Shown: one piece after another, positions 17,487 through 25,547 of the stretch | Position numbering within the stretch: position 1 is the stretch's first letter | Layout: each line of letters opens with the position of its first letter | Source of the DNA: JABDOU01 sp041567895 | GTDB taxonomy: Bacteria; Actinomycetota; Acidimicrobiia; Spongiisociales; SHLN01 | Assembly (NCBI GenBank): GCA_041567895.1 | Contig: JBFGAX010000001.1 | Location: forward strand, 1 to 64,000 | Length of the DNA: 64,000 nucleotides | Direction of reading: 5' to 3' | Position numbers and translations under genes: made by a program | Notes under the pieces: generated by a model | Databases searched by the model: none | Told to the model about the DNA's origin: nothing | The model's input: the letters and a program-made list of their open reading frames with translations, nothing else

Positions 17487-19883
17487 TCAGGTACCTCTCA
17501 GTCGCGCACCGCAGGACGACTCGACTTCATTTATGAGACGTTGACGCAGCGGTGCGGTGTCTTCATCAGAAAGGGTGGTCTCCTTTCCTCGCAGCACCAC
17601 CCTTGCTGCCACGCTCTTACGACCGGATTCTGCAAGAGAACCCGCGCTGAACTCATCAAAAATCACCGCAGATTCCAACTCTTCGACCCCTGCCTGCACG
17701 AGGGCTCTGGTAACACATCCTCCCGGTGTGTCCAGATCGAGTTCAAAGGCCAGATCGAAAATGACCGGTGGTTGTGTGCTCGGATCGACAAACTGATGGT
17801 CGCCACGGGTCGCTATGAAGGGCGCCAGGTCAATCTCGCCGACAGCGACCCTCCCTTCGATGCCGATACGTCTGGCGATTCGGGGATGCAACTCTCCGAC
17901 CTGGCCCACGGATCGGCCACCGATCACCACGTCCGCTCCTCTGCCAGGATGCAATCCTGCGCCCTCGACATTCTCGAGCTGTGCCGCGTCTTCACCGCCC
18001 AAATTGTGCGATATCAACGTACGAATGACCCCGGCCGCAAAATGTCCATCGACGGGAGCATCCGGTGAGGCGAGGCCAGAGCTCCTCGGATTGCCGACGG
18101 CGGCAAAGGCGATCCGTCGTGGCTGGTCGGGCAAGTCGGCGAATTCTGGAGAAATGTCCTGTCGGAACACGCGTCCAAGCTCATAGAAAGCAACGTTTGC
18201 CTGGCCGTAACCCTGGTTGAATGCAATGGCCCGGAGGAGGCCTGGCAGGAGGGAAGTCCTCAGGTAGCCCTCCTCTTCCCTCAATGGATTGACGATCCGA
18301 ACCGCAGATCCGATCGGATCGCCGAACATGGTGATCTCTGCGGGACCGACGAACGTTGAAACCTGAGCTTCGTTGAACCCGACGCCTTGCATCGTGGCTC
18401 GGACCCTGCGCTCTGCGTCCTGCGCCGGTGTCAGCCCACCCCCTGGTCCGACCGGAACGGTCTCCGGGAATTTCTCATAACCGTGAAGTCTTGCGACCTC
18501 CTCGACCAGATCTGCCGCCCTGGTGAGGTCCGGCCGAAAGGTGGGGATCGTCACGACCAGAGGATCACCCGCTTCGGTTTCCAGGCCGAAGCGTTGGAGA
18601 TAATCGATGATCACCTTCTCGTCGAACGGCACACCGAGGAGACGTTCCGGTTCGTTCTTTGGGAGTTCGACGGTCCACGGGCGGACCTCGGCGGGATACA
18701 CGTCGATCGCTTCGCCGACCGGCGATGCTCCCGCCCAGTCCATGAGAAGACGCGCCGCCCGGGCAACGGCCGATGGCGGCAGATTGGGGTCCACACCACG
18801 CTCGAAGCGCGCCGATGCCTCGCTCCGTAAGCCAAGCCGCTTGCTCGTATGGAGAACGGTTGGCGCATGCCATGCCGCACCTTCGATGATGAGGCGGGTT
18901 GTGCCGTCGTTGACTTCTGAGTGAGCGCCCCCCATGACGGCACCCAGCGCGCTCGGGCCGTCGTCGTCCGTCACGAGAAGATCACCTTCGGTGAGCGTGC
19001 GCTCGACACCGTCGAGTGTCGTCAGCCGCTCGCCCTCCGTGGCTCGTCTGATGGTTATTGCTTGGCCCGCAATTCGATCCGCATCAAACGCATGGAGCGG
19101 TTGCCCGAGTTCGAGCATCACGTAATTGGTGACATCTACCGCGTTTGAGATGGGGCGCACTCCGGACAGGCGGAGCCGGTGACGTACCGAAAACGGGGAC
19201 GGAGCCACCGTTACATCCGCCATCTCCTGGGCTACGAAGCGGGGACACCCGTCGGGGGTTTCGATGGTCACCCGAACATCGCTGCTACCAATGACTGTTC
19301 CCAGATCGTGGACCGGGTGCCGTACCGGGATTTTGTAGTACGCAGACAGCTCCCGAGCGATTCCGTGGATGCTCATCGCATCCGGACGATTCGAGGTCAC
19401 ATCTATGTCGTATACCACGTCCGGCAAACCGACTACCTCGGCGAAATCGTCGCCGACGTTGAAGGACTCGTCGAGGACCAGAATGCCCTTGTGATCGTCG
19501 CCAAGACGAAGCTCCTTTTCGGAACAAATCATCCCGTTCGAGACAACTCCTCTGATCTCTCGAGCTCCGATCTCGAATCCCCCGGGCAATACGGCACCCT
19601 CGACAGCAAGGGCAATCAGGTCGCCCTCGCCAAAATTCCAAGCTCCGCAGACGACCTCCTGCGCACCCGATGCGCGTTCGACCGTAGCGAGGCGAATGTT
19701 GTCTGCGTCAGGATGCGAGCGGATCGATTCCACCCTTCCGACTTCGACTCCCGTGAATTCGGCCTCGTAGCGATCGATCGACTCGACTTCCAGACCGAGC
19801 ATCAGCAGCACATGAGCGATCCGGTCCGGATCGGTTTCCGGAATGTCGACAAACTCGCGGAGCCAGCGGAGCGACGCTCTCAC
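17487..19883 (-). CDS. pheT: phenylalanyl-tRNA synthetase beta subunit
   Basis: The 798-residue beta chain of the alpha2-beta2 synthetase. It has the N-terminal tRNA-binding (EMAP-like) domain to about residue 150 (VVCGAWNFGEGD). The B3/B4 editing region and the B5 domain follow. The catalytic-like core (FRPDLTRAADLVEEVARLHG) comes next, and a C-terminal anticodon-binding fold begins near PPVIFDLAFELD. Its start overlaps the pheS stop by 4 bp (ATGA), which supports co-translation of the two subunits. Confidence 0.96.
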   Translation of the reverse strand: MRASLRWLREFVDIPETDPDRIAHVLLMLGLEVESIDRYEAEFTGVEVGRVESIRSHPDADNIRLATVERASGAQEVVCGAWNFGEGDLIALAVEGAVLPGGFEIGAREIRGVVSNGMICSEKELRLGDDHKGILVLDESFNVGDDFAEVVGLPDVVYDIDVTSNRPDAMSIHGIARELSAYYKIPVRHPVHDLGTVIGSSDVRVTIETPDGCPRFVAQEMADVTVAPSPFSVRHRLRLSGVRPISNAVDVTNYVMLELGQPLHAFDADRIAGQAITIRRATEGERLTTLDGVERTLTEGDLLVTDDDGPSALGAVMGGAHSEVNDGTTRLIIEGAAWHAPTVLHTSKRLGLRSEASARFERGVDPNLPPSAVARAARLLMDWAGASPVGEAIDVYPAEVRPWTVELPKNEPERLLGVPFDEKVIIDYLQRFGLETEAGDPLVVTIPTFRPDLTRAADLVEEVARLHGYEKFPETVPVGPGGGLTPAQDAERRVRATMQGVGFNEAQVSTFVGPAEITMFGDPIGSAVRIVNPLREEEGYLRTSLLPGLLRAIAFNQGYGQANVAFYELGRVFRQDISPEFADLPDQPRRIAFAAVGNPRSSGLASPDAPVDGHFAAGVIRTLISHNLGGEDAAQLENVEGAGLHPGRGADVVIGGRSVGQVGELHPRIARRIGIEGRVAVGEIDLAPFIATRGDHQFVDPSTQPPVIFDLAFELDLDTPGGCVTRALVQAGVEELESAVIFDEFSAGSLAESGRKSVAARVVLRGKETTLSDEDTAPLRQRLINEVESSCGARLRGT

Positions 19884-20875
19884 GGGAACTGCCTCAGAAC
19901 GCGCACGTCGTTTTCGTAGAAGCGCCGGATGTCGCGGATGCCGTACTTCGTCATCGCAAGTCGTTCGACGCCCATTCCGAAAGCGAAGCCAGTGTATTTC
20001 TGTGGGTCATAGCCAACATTCATCAGGACATCCGGGTCGACCACTCCGCAACCCAGCATCTCCAACCAGGTGCCATCGAGTTTCACATGCAGCTCCGCAG
20101 ACGGCTCTGTGAAAGGAAAGAAGTGAGGGTTGAACTGAACCTCGGTTCCGGGACCGAAAAACTCCTGCACGAAGTGAATGAGCGTGCCCTTCAGATCCGA
20201 GAACGTGATGTGCTCGTCGACCACGAGTCCTTCGATCTGGTGGAACGAAGGACTGTGGGTGGCGTCCCAGGTGTCGGTGCGAAAGGTCCGGCCAGGAGCA
20301 ATGATGTACACGGGCGGATCATGCGCCTCCATGTATCGGGCCTGAACCGGCGAAGTATGCACCCTCATCAAGACGTCGTCGCGCCCCTGATAATCAACAT
20401 AGAGAGTGTCGCTCTCGAGCCTGCTTGGATGCCACTCCGGCGTGTTGAGCGCGTCGAAGTTGTACCAGACATTCTCGACCTCGGGCCCATCTGCCACTAC
20501 GTATCCAAGAGCCAGGAATATGTCTGTGACCTCTTCGATGACCCGCGTTATCAGGTGCCGGGTTCCGACCGTGGGAACCCACGCGCCAATGGTGAGATCC
20601 AACCGGTCCGATGCCAGGAGATCGCGCTCTGCCGTCATTTCGAGGACTTCTCGCCGTTCAGCAACCAATGACTTGAGTCGGTTTGCGACCTCTTGAACTT
20701 TCGCGCCTACGACCGGGCGTTGTTCGGGATCGAGTTGCCCCATTCCCTTCCTGAGTTCACCCACAACGGACGCTTTTCCGAGTAATTGGGCTTCGATCGA
20801 TTCGAGCTCCGCGAGGTCGGCGGCGTTACCGATGAGGGCGGGAGCGGCCTCCAAAATGGGGTCAAGTCGTTCCAT
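19880..20875 (-). CDS. pheS: phenylalanyl-tRNA synthetase alpha subunit
   Basis: The 331-residue catalytic alpha chain of class II PheRS. An N-terminal coiled coil is followed by motif 2 (FRTDTWDATHSPSFHQIEG) and motif 3 (GFAFGMGVERLAMTKYGI). The ATG is at 20875, 12 bp after the upstream RNA methyltransferase gene, so it belongs to the same run as infC-rpmI-rplT. Confidence 0.96.
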   Translation of the reverse strand: MERLDPILEAAPALIGNAADLAELESIEAQLLGKASVVGELRKGMGQLDPEQRPVVGAKVQEVANRLKSLVAERREVLEMTAERDLLASDRLDLTIGAWVPTVGTRHLITRVIEEVTDIFLALGYVVADGPEVENVWYNFDALNTPEWHPSRLESDTLYVDYQGRDDVLMRVHTSPVQARYMEAHDPPVYIIAPGRTFRTDTWDATHSPSFHQIEGLVVDEHITFSDLKGTLIHFVQEFFGPGTEVQFNPHFFPFTEPSAELHVKLDGTWLEMLGCGVVDPDVLMNVGYDPQKYTGFAFGMGVERLAMTKYGIRDIRRFYENDVRVLRQFP

Positions 20876-20887
20876 GGGCGCAAAACC

Positions 20888-21628
20888 TTAGCGGGAGGCC
20901 GTCTTCCGCCACTCCCACATCAACATCGCTCCCGCTTGAGCAGCGTTCAACGATTCCGTCGATTCGACCATCGGTATCGAGACGCGGCGCGACCGCTCGA
21001 TCACAGTTCCTGGAAGCCCGTGCGCCTCGTTACCGACAATGATCGCCGGTGCACCGGAAATGGCCAACACAGCCGGGTTTTCGCCACCACGGGGAACAGC
21101 CGCAAACCAATCCCAGGCCTCTAGAACATCGGCGGCGTCATCGACATCAACCCGAACTACGGCGGTCCTGAAATGCCCACCTGCCGCGGCACGCATACAT
21201 TTGGGAGCCCAGGGATCGGCTCCGGCTACCACCAGCACCTGCAACCCGAACGCTGCGGCGGTGCGAATGAGAGTTCCCGTGTTCCCCGGATCGGCCAGGT
21301 CCCAAAGCACCACGACTGCGCGGCCCGGTTTGAGACCGGACTCTGGAATCCGGACGACCGCCACGGGGGATTGAGGGGTCTCGGTATCAGCGACTTTGGC
21401 GAACACATCAGCCGTCACCACGAGTGGCGCGACTTCGGCTATATCAGCCAGAGCCATGCCCCGTTCGTCGCCGTCGACCACAAACAGTCGATCGAACGCG
21501 ATACCCGCCTCCAAAGCTTCCTGACATGCCACCGGTCCCTCGACGAGACAAAGGCCCTCTGGTCTATCACGCCGAAAACGAGCAGCGGCAACGATTGTCG
21601 GGTTGGAACGTGACGAAATCGGGTCCAT
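20888..21628 (-). CDS. TrmH/SpoU-family RNA 2'-O-methyltransferase
   Basis: A SAM-dependent RNA ribose methyltransferase of the SPOUT class, 246 residues. An N-terminal substrate-binding domain (FLVEGP-like CLVEGPVACQEAL) precedes the three SpoU motifs: NTGTLIRTAAAFG, IIVGNEAHGLP and SLNAAQAGAMLMWE. Genes in this position between rplT and pheS commonly encode 23S rRNA methyltransferases, but the modified base cannot be told from sequence. I start at ATG 21628 (MDPISSRSNP). GTG 21646 is a possible alternative, two bases after the rplT stop. Confidence 0.88.
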   Translation of the reverse strand: MDPISSRSNPTIVAAARFRRDRPEGLCLVEGPVACQEALEAGIAFDRLFVVDGDERGMALADIAEVAPLVVTADVFAKVADTETPQSPVAVVRIPESGLKPGRAVVVLWDLADPGNTGTLIRTAAAFGLQVLVVAGADPWAPKCMRAAAGGHFRTAVVRVDVDDAADVLEAWDWFAAVPRGGENPAVLAISGAPAIIVGNEAHGLPGTVIERSRRVSIPMVESTESLNAAQAGAMLMWEWRKTASR

Positions 21629-21648
21629 ACGGGGCGCCGCCCGCACAG

Positions 21649-22008
21649 CTACTTGTCGTTGGCCGCCATGGCAACATCCACCAGTTGCTTGAAAGCCTCC
21701 GGCTCATGTACGGCCAGATCGGCCAGCATTTTGCGATCCACTTCAACCTCAGCAGCCTTGAGGCCGCTTATGAATTGCGAATAGGTCGAGCCGTGCTGGC
21801 GAGCTCCGGCGTTGATTCTTGCAATCCACACGCGCCGAAAGTCGCCTTTCTTGGCGCGCCGGTGTCGGAACGCGTCGTCGCCCGCGCCGATGACCTGTTC
21901 GCGAGCGGTGCGATATCGACGGCTGCGTGCACCCTGATATCCCTTGGCACTCTCGAGAACCTTGCGCCGTTTCTTCTTTGCGTGTACCGAACGTTTTACG
22001 CGTGCCAT
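21649..22008 (-). CDS. rplT: 50S ribosomal protein L20
   Basis: A 119-residue ribosomal protein with the typical very basic start (ARVKRSVHAKKKRRKVLE) and the conserved RARRSRYRTAREQV-like region, followed by WIARINAGAR and EVDRKMLADLA. It lies six bases after rpmI in the infC-rpmI-rplT operon. In several bacteria L20 represses this operon by binding the leader; see the leader structure at 23117-23164. Confidence 0.97.
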   Translation of the reverse strand: MARVKRSVHAKKKRRKVLESAKGYQGARSRRYRTAREQVIGAGDDAFRHRRAKKGDFRRVWIARINAGARQHGSTYSQFISGLKAAEVEVDRKMLADLAVHEPEAFKQLVDVAMAANDK

Positions 22009-22014
22009 GTCTCG

Positions 22015-22209
22015 CTACCTTCCCAACAGACGCTTCACTTCGGGCACATCGGCCTTTGCCACCTCGGTTTCGCCCGCCAACCGACGAAGCCTTCGACCGC
22101 TCTTGGTCATCTTGAGGTGATTCCGTCCGACCTGACGACGGCGAAGCTTGCCGGTGCCGGTTACCTTGAACCGGTCCTTGGACCCGCTATGTGTTTTTTG
22201 TTTTGGCAT
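22015..22209 (-). CDS. rpmI: 50S ribosomal protein L35
   Basis: A 64-residue ribosomal protein starting MPKQKTHSGSKDRFKVTGTG and rich in Arg/Lys (RRRQVGRNHLK). It is normal in length. The start overlaps the infC stop by one base (TAATG), which indicates translational coupling. Confidence 0.97.
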   Translation of the reverse strand: MPKQKTHSGSKDRFKVTGTGKLRRRQVGRNHLKMTKSGRRLRRLAGETEVAKADVPEVKRLLGR

Positions 22210-23057
22210 TACGCCTCCTCGGTGGCAGATACCGAAGTGTGTACTTCGGCAGCCGATTCGCTCTCATCCGGTTGTGATTCGGCTTGTTCGTCTCGTCCGT
22301 CTGGTTGTTGCTTGCTCTCTTGCACCGATGCGGCGTTTGCCGATTCCTCGGTCGGGACGCCGACCAGGTCCCCGGTCTTTTCAGTCGATTCCGGTTCTTG
22401 ATCAGGATCTTCGTCCCCGATTGCGCCGGATCCTGAGTCGGATTCCTGGGCATCGGCGTCATCCCCTGCGCCGGGCGCCGACTCCGCCGGTGGCGGTTCG
22501 GCCTCAGCCGCTGCTGCCGCAGCCTCTGCCGCCTTCAACGCTTTGATCTTGGCCTTGTCCGGTATCAGGGTCATATTCATGCTGCGGCCTTCGCGACGCG
22601 GCTCTGACTCGATTTCGGATACATCAGCAAGTGCGGCGATCATCTTGTCCAATAAGGCAGCGCCCAATTCGGTGTGGGTGATCTCCCGGCCGAAAAACAT
22701 GACAATGGCCTTGATCTTGTGGCCGTGCATCAAGAAGTTGCGGGCCTGGCGGATCTTTGTCTGAAAGTCGTGCTCATCGATTTTGATGCGAAACTTGACT
22801 TCTTTGACGACCGTTTTCGTCTGCTTCTTACGTGCCTCCCGGTTACGAACCGACTGCTCGTATTTGTATTTGCCGTAGTCCATGAGCCGACACACGGGTG
22901 GATCGGCATTTGGCGAGACCTCGACGAGGTCCATCTCCAGATTCTTTGCGAGCCAGAGAGCCTCTTCGATGGATTTGACGCCAACCTGGCTCCCATCGGG
23001 GGCCACAACCCGAACTTCTTTGGCCCGGATTCGATCGTTTACGCGTGGTTCAGCGAT
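22209..23057 (-). CDS. infC: translation initiation factor IF-3 with AUC start and acidic C-terminal tail
   Basis: IF3 proofreads start-codon choice on the 30S subunit. Family homology begins before the first ATG-type codon: translation upstream gives IAEPRVNDRIRAKEVRVVAP, and its first codon is ATC (23055-23057) with AAGGAG eight bases before it. I take ATC as the start, as infC commonly uses a rare AUU/AUC codon for autoregulation. The N-domain motif PPVCRLMDYGKYKYE and the C-domain (about residues 85-175) are normal. The protein then continues with about 107 residues rich in Ala, Glu, Asp, Ser and Pro and devoid of a fold signature, for a total of 282 against the usual ~180. Confidence 0.93.
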   Translation of the reverse strand: MAEPRVNDRIRAKEVRVVAPDGSQVGVKSIEEALWLAKNLEMDLVEVSPNADPPVCRLMDYGKYKYEQSVRNREARKKQTKTVVKEVKFRIKIDEHDFQTKIRQARNFLMHGHKIKAIVMFFGREITHTELGAALLDKMIAALADVSEIESEPRREGRSMNMTLIPDKAKIKALKAAEAAAAAAEAEPPPAESAPGAGDDADAQESDSGSGAIGDEDPDQEPESTEKTGDLVGVPTEESANAASVQESKQQPDGRDEQAESQPDESESAAEVHTSVSATEEA

Positions 23058-23116
23058 GTTGGATGCTCCTTCGTATCGTCCACTCCTCTAGTTGTCGTGT
23101 GGTCGTCGTATGTATT

Positions 23117-23164
23117 GGGCGGCCCGTTTTCGCTCTGTCTCGTGCCGCCCGCAGTTGAGACAGA
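23117..23164 (-). promoter_or_regulatory. infC leader: interleaved inverted repeats, possible pseudoknot
   Basis: Two perfect inverted repeats interleave in the leader, 60-107 nt upstream of the infC start. In plus-strand coordinates one pair is GGGCGGC (23117-23123) with GCCGCCC (23144-23150). The other is TCTGTCTC (23134-23141) with GAGACAGA (23157-23164). Each pair has one arm inside the loop of the other, so they form either an H-type pseudoknot or two mutually exclusive hairpins. Control of infC-rpmI-rplT by L20 or IF3 is the obvious role. The sequence is not one I recognise from the known L20 leader family. Confidence 0.5.
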
Positions 23165-23182
23165 TCCCAACCACCCATAGAA

Positions 23183-23206
23183 AAACGCAGCATGACTGCT
23201 GCGTTT
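23183..23206 (-). terminator. terminator after ribH, or attenuator in the infC leader
   Basis: A perfect 10-bp stem AAACGCAGCA/TGCTGCGTTT with a 4-base loop. On the minus strand the stem ends in TTT and is followed by TTC, giving a five-T tract. It lies 130 bp downstream of ribH and about 125 bp upstream of the infC start. If infC is transcribed from the -10-like hexamer at 23335-23340, the hairpin would be an attenuator. Otherwise it ends the riboflavin operon. Confidence 0.75.
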
Positions 23207-23334
23207 CATGACACCGTGCTGCCGTTTGGCTACGAATCTTCGGGAATCGTATGGCCGTGCTCGATGGTGTACCGGAACTCGCTCTGGCGGCCCGGTGGGA
23301 AGCAGCAGCTTCCACTTGCTCTATGGAAACCTGG

Positions 23335-23340
23335 ATTATA
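23335..23340 (-). promoter_or_regulatory. possible -10 element for the infC operon
   Basis: A perfect TATAAT on the minus strand, overlapping the ribH stop codon (23336-23338). No good -35 hexamer is found at 16-18 bp, so this is only a candidate. It would give an infC leader of about 270 nt that includes the hairpin at 23183-23206. Confidence 0.25.
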
Positions 23341-23764
23341 TCGACCGTAGAGCGCGAATCGTATCGAGAACTGCAGAAGCCGCCTCAGCCCCCTTGTTCC
23401 CCGCGCCAGGAGCGCTGCGTTCGCGGGCGTGTTCGAGCTTGCGAACCGTCAAGAGTGCGTTACCGACCGGGACGCCCGTTTCGAGCATGACGTGTTGCAG
23501 GCCTCGTGATGCCTCCGCCGCTATGAACTGATAGTGGTCGGTTTCGCCTTCGATCACCGCACCGATTGCTACCACCCCATCGACTCCATTCAACGCCAGG
23601 GTTCTGGCGGCGAGCGGAAGCTCCCAAGCTCCCGGAACCCTCACAACAGTGACCTCGCCAACATCTTCGAGGGCGGCTTGAGCCGCCGAGAGCAGACCCG
23701 AGGTTATGACCTCGTTGAATGCCGCTACCGCAACGCCAATCCGTAATCCGGATGCCGATGTCAA
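23336..23764 (-). CDS. ribH: 6,7-dimethyl-8-ribityllumazine synthase
   Basis: Condenses the pyrimidine intermediate with dihydroxybutanone phosphate to lumazine, the penultimate riboflavin step. The 142-residue protein has the motifs FNEVITSGLL, VPGAWELPLAA and GAVIEGETDHYQFIA, the last including the catalytic-site His. The start is TTG 23764, overlapping the ribBA stop by 4 bp (TTGA). It is slightly short at the N-terminus for the family. Last gene of the rib operon. Confidence 0.95.
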   Translation of the reverse strand: MTSASGLRIGVAVAAFNEVITSGLLSAAQAALEDVGEVTVVRVPGAWELPLAARTLALNGVDGVVAIGAVIEGETDHYQFIAAEASRGLQHVMLETGVPVGNALLTVRKLEHARERSAPGAGNKGAEAASAVLDTIRALRSI

Positions 23765-24954
23765 AGCGAGTGACCCATTTTGTGTGCTTTGGTGTTGAGA
23801 TACTCACGATTCGTTGCGCTGGTCGGGGCAATGAGTGCAACCGTATCGGTGACCTTGATACCCGCGAGCTCGAGACCGGCCTTCTTTTCAGGATTGTTCG
23901 ACAGCAATCGAACCGACTTGACACCCAGATCGTCCAGGATATGGGCAGCTGCTTCAAACCTTCGAGCGTCGGCTGGGAAACCCAGATTGAGATTCGCCTC
24001 CACGGTGTCCTCGCCACCCTCGTCTTGCCGCTGATAGGCAGCCAGCTTGTTGAGCAGGCCGATACCACGTCCTTCGTGACCATCCATGTATATCACTGCC
24101 CCCGACCCAGACGATGCGACCTGATCCATCGCCGCATCGAGCTGCCAGCGACAATCACATCGAGTCGAGTTGAACACGTCACCCGTACGGCATTCGCTGT
24201 GAACGCGCACCAGCATGCCTTCCGACGGCTCACCGCTGACGAGCGCCACATGTTCCGCCCCGGTCACCTGGTCGAGATAGCCGAATACAGTGAAGTCACC
24301 GTGGACCGTTGGCAGCGAGGCCTGTGCTCGGCGAGTAACCGTGTTCTCCGTCTGGAGTCGATAGGTGATCAGATCCTCGATCGAAATCATTTTTATGCCG
24401 TGTTCCTGGCTGAAACGTTCGAGATCCTCTCCCCTCGACATCGTTCCGTCGTCGTTGACCAATTCGCAGAGAATGGCTGATGGATAAAGACCGGCAAGGA
24501 CTGCGAGATCCACACCTGCTTCTGTATGGCCAGGTCGTCGCAACACGCCCCCGCTCGTGTATCGGAGTGGAAAAACGTGGCCGGGCCGAGCAAGATCGAC
24601 TGGACGGGTGTCTGGATTGATCAGGCTGAGAATTGTGTTTGCCCGGTCTTCGGCAGAGATTCCGGTTGTTGTGCCGGGCACGTGATCGACAGAGACCGTG
24701 AACTGTGTGTGATGGACATCGCCTGCGGCCGGGACCATGAGAGGGAGCTCCAGCGCATCGAGCTGTTCGCCCAACATGGGCTGGCAGATCAGACCTGACG
24801 TATATCGCACCATGAAGGCCACCGCCTCCGGCGTGACCTTCTCGGCCGCCATGATCAGATCCGCCTCGTTTTCACGATCGGCCGCATCCACGACGAGCAA
24901 GAACTCTCCATTCTTGAACGCCTCAATGCCCTCTTCAATACTGACGAGGTTCAT
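23761..24954 (-). CDS. ribBA: bifunctional DHBP synthase / GTP cyclohydrolase II
   Basis: A 397-residue fusion supplying both riboflavin precursors. The N-terminal half (to about residue 200) is 3,4-dihydroxy-2-butanone 4-phosphate synthase with DRENEADLIMAA and RRPGHTEAGVDL. The C-terminal half is GTP cyclohydrolase II with the zinc ligands in CRTGDVFNSTRCDC and the motif GRGIGLLNKL. ATG 24954 follows AAAGGAGACGAGG. The frame extends upstream to 25191 but only overlaps ribE without homology. It overlaps ribE by 4 bp (ATGA). Confidence 0.96.
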   Translation of the reverse strand: MNLVSIEEGIEAFKNGEFLLVVDAADRENEADLIMAAEKVTPEAVAFMVRYTSGLICQPMLGEQLDALELPLMVPAAGDVHHTQFTVSVDHVPGTTTGISAEDRANTILSLINPDTRPVDLARPGHVFPLRYTSGGVLRRPGHTEAGVDLAVLAGLYPSAILCELVNDDGTMSRGEDLERFSQEHGIKMISIEDLITYRLQTENTVTRRAQASLPTVHGDFTVFGYLDQVTGAEHVALVSGEPSEGMLVRVHSECRTGDVFNSTRCDCRWQLDAAMDQVASSGSGAVIYMDGHEGRGIGLLNKLAAYQRQDEGGEDTVEANLNLGFPADARRFEAAAHILDDLGVKSVRLLSNNPEKKAGLELAGIKVTDTVALIAPTSATNREYLNTKAHKMGHSL

Positions 24955-25547
24955 CCTCGTCTCCTTTCGTCGACCAATCGTTCTACGTATTTGGCAAGGA
25001 CATCTGTCTCGAGATTCAATACCCGACCAACTTCCATATCTCCAAACGTCGTTATGGCGATCGTGTGCGGTATGAGGGTCACAGCGAAACCTGCATCGTC
25101 GACTCCGGCAACCGTGAGGCTCACTCCGTCGAGTGCCACCGAGCCTTTCTCGACCACGTACCGCATGAGGTGAGGTGGCGTATCGAACCACGCGCGGACA
25201 CCATCGCCTTCAGACTCGACGGTCCTCACCGTCACGGTTCCATCGACGTGGCCCTGCACGATGTGTCCGTCAAAACGTCCCGTGGCAGGCATCGCCCGCT
25301 CGAGATTCACACGCGATCCAGAGACCAGGCAACCGAGGTTGGTTCGGCTGAGGCTCTCGTTCACGACATCGAAACCCAGGGTTTCGTCGTGGAGGTCAAC
25401 CACCGTGAGGCACGTGCCGTTGATGGCGACCGAGTCTCCGATACCGACGTCGTGAGCCAGAGGATGGCGCACCGTGATGCGAGCTCCGTCGCCGGTGACT
25501 GCGATCTCCGCAATCGTTGCAACAGATTCAACGATTCCGGTGAACAT
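24951..25547 (-). CDS. ribE: riboflavin synthase (alpha chain)
   Basis: Dismutates two lumazines to riboflavin. The 198-residue protein consists of two lumazine-binding repeats. The first has MFTGIVESVA, then SVAINGTCLTVVD; the second has GHIVQGHVDGTV, then SVALDGVSLTVAG. ATG 25547 overlaps the ribD stop as TGATG. It lies between ribD and ribBA in the riboswitch-controlled operon. Confidence 0.96.
   Translation of the reverse strand: MFTGIVESVATIAEIAVTGDGARITVRHPLAHDVGIGDSVAINGTCLTVVDLHDETLGFDVVNESLSRTNLGCLVSGSRVNLERAMPATGRFDGHIVQGHVDGTVTVRTVESEGDGVRAWFDTPPHLMRYVVEKGSVALDGVSLTVAGVDDAGFAVTLIPHTIAITTFGDMEVGRVLNLETDVLAKYVERLVDERRRG

Noticed and set aside
24955..25191. N-terminal extension of RibBA
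   Set aside because: The added 79 residues are Arg/Cys-rich, overlap ribE in a different frame, and the internal ATG has an excellent ribosome binding site.
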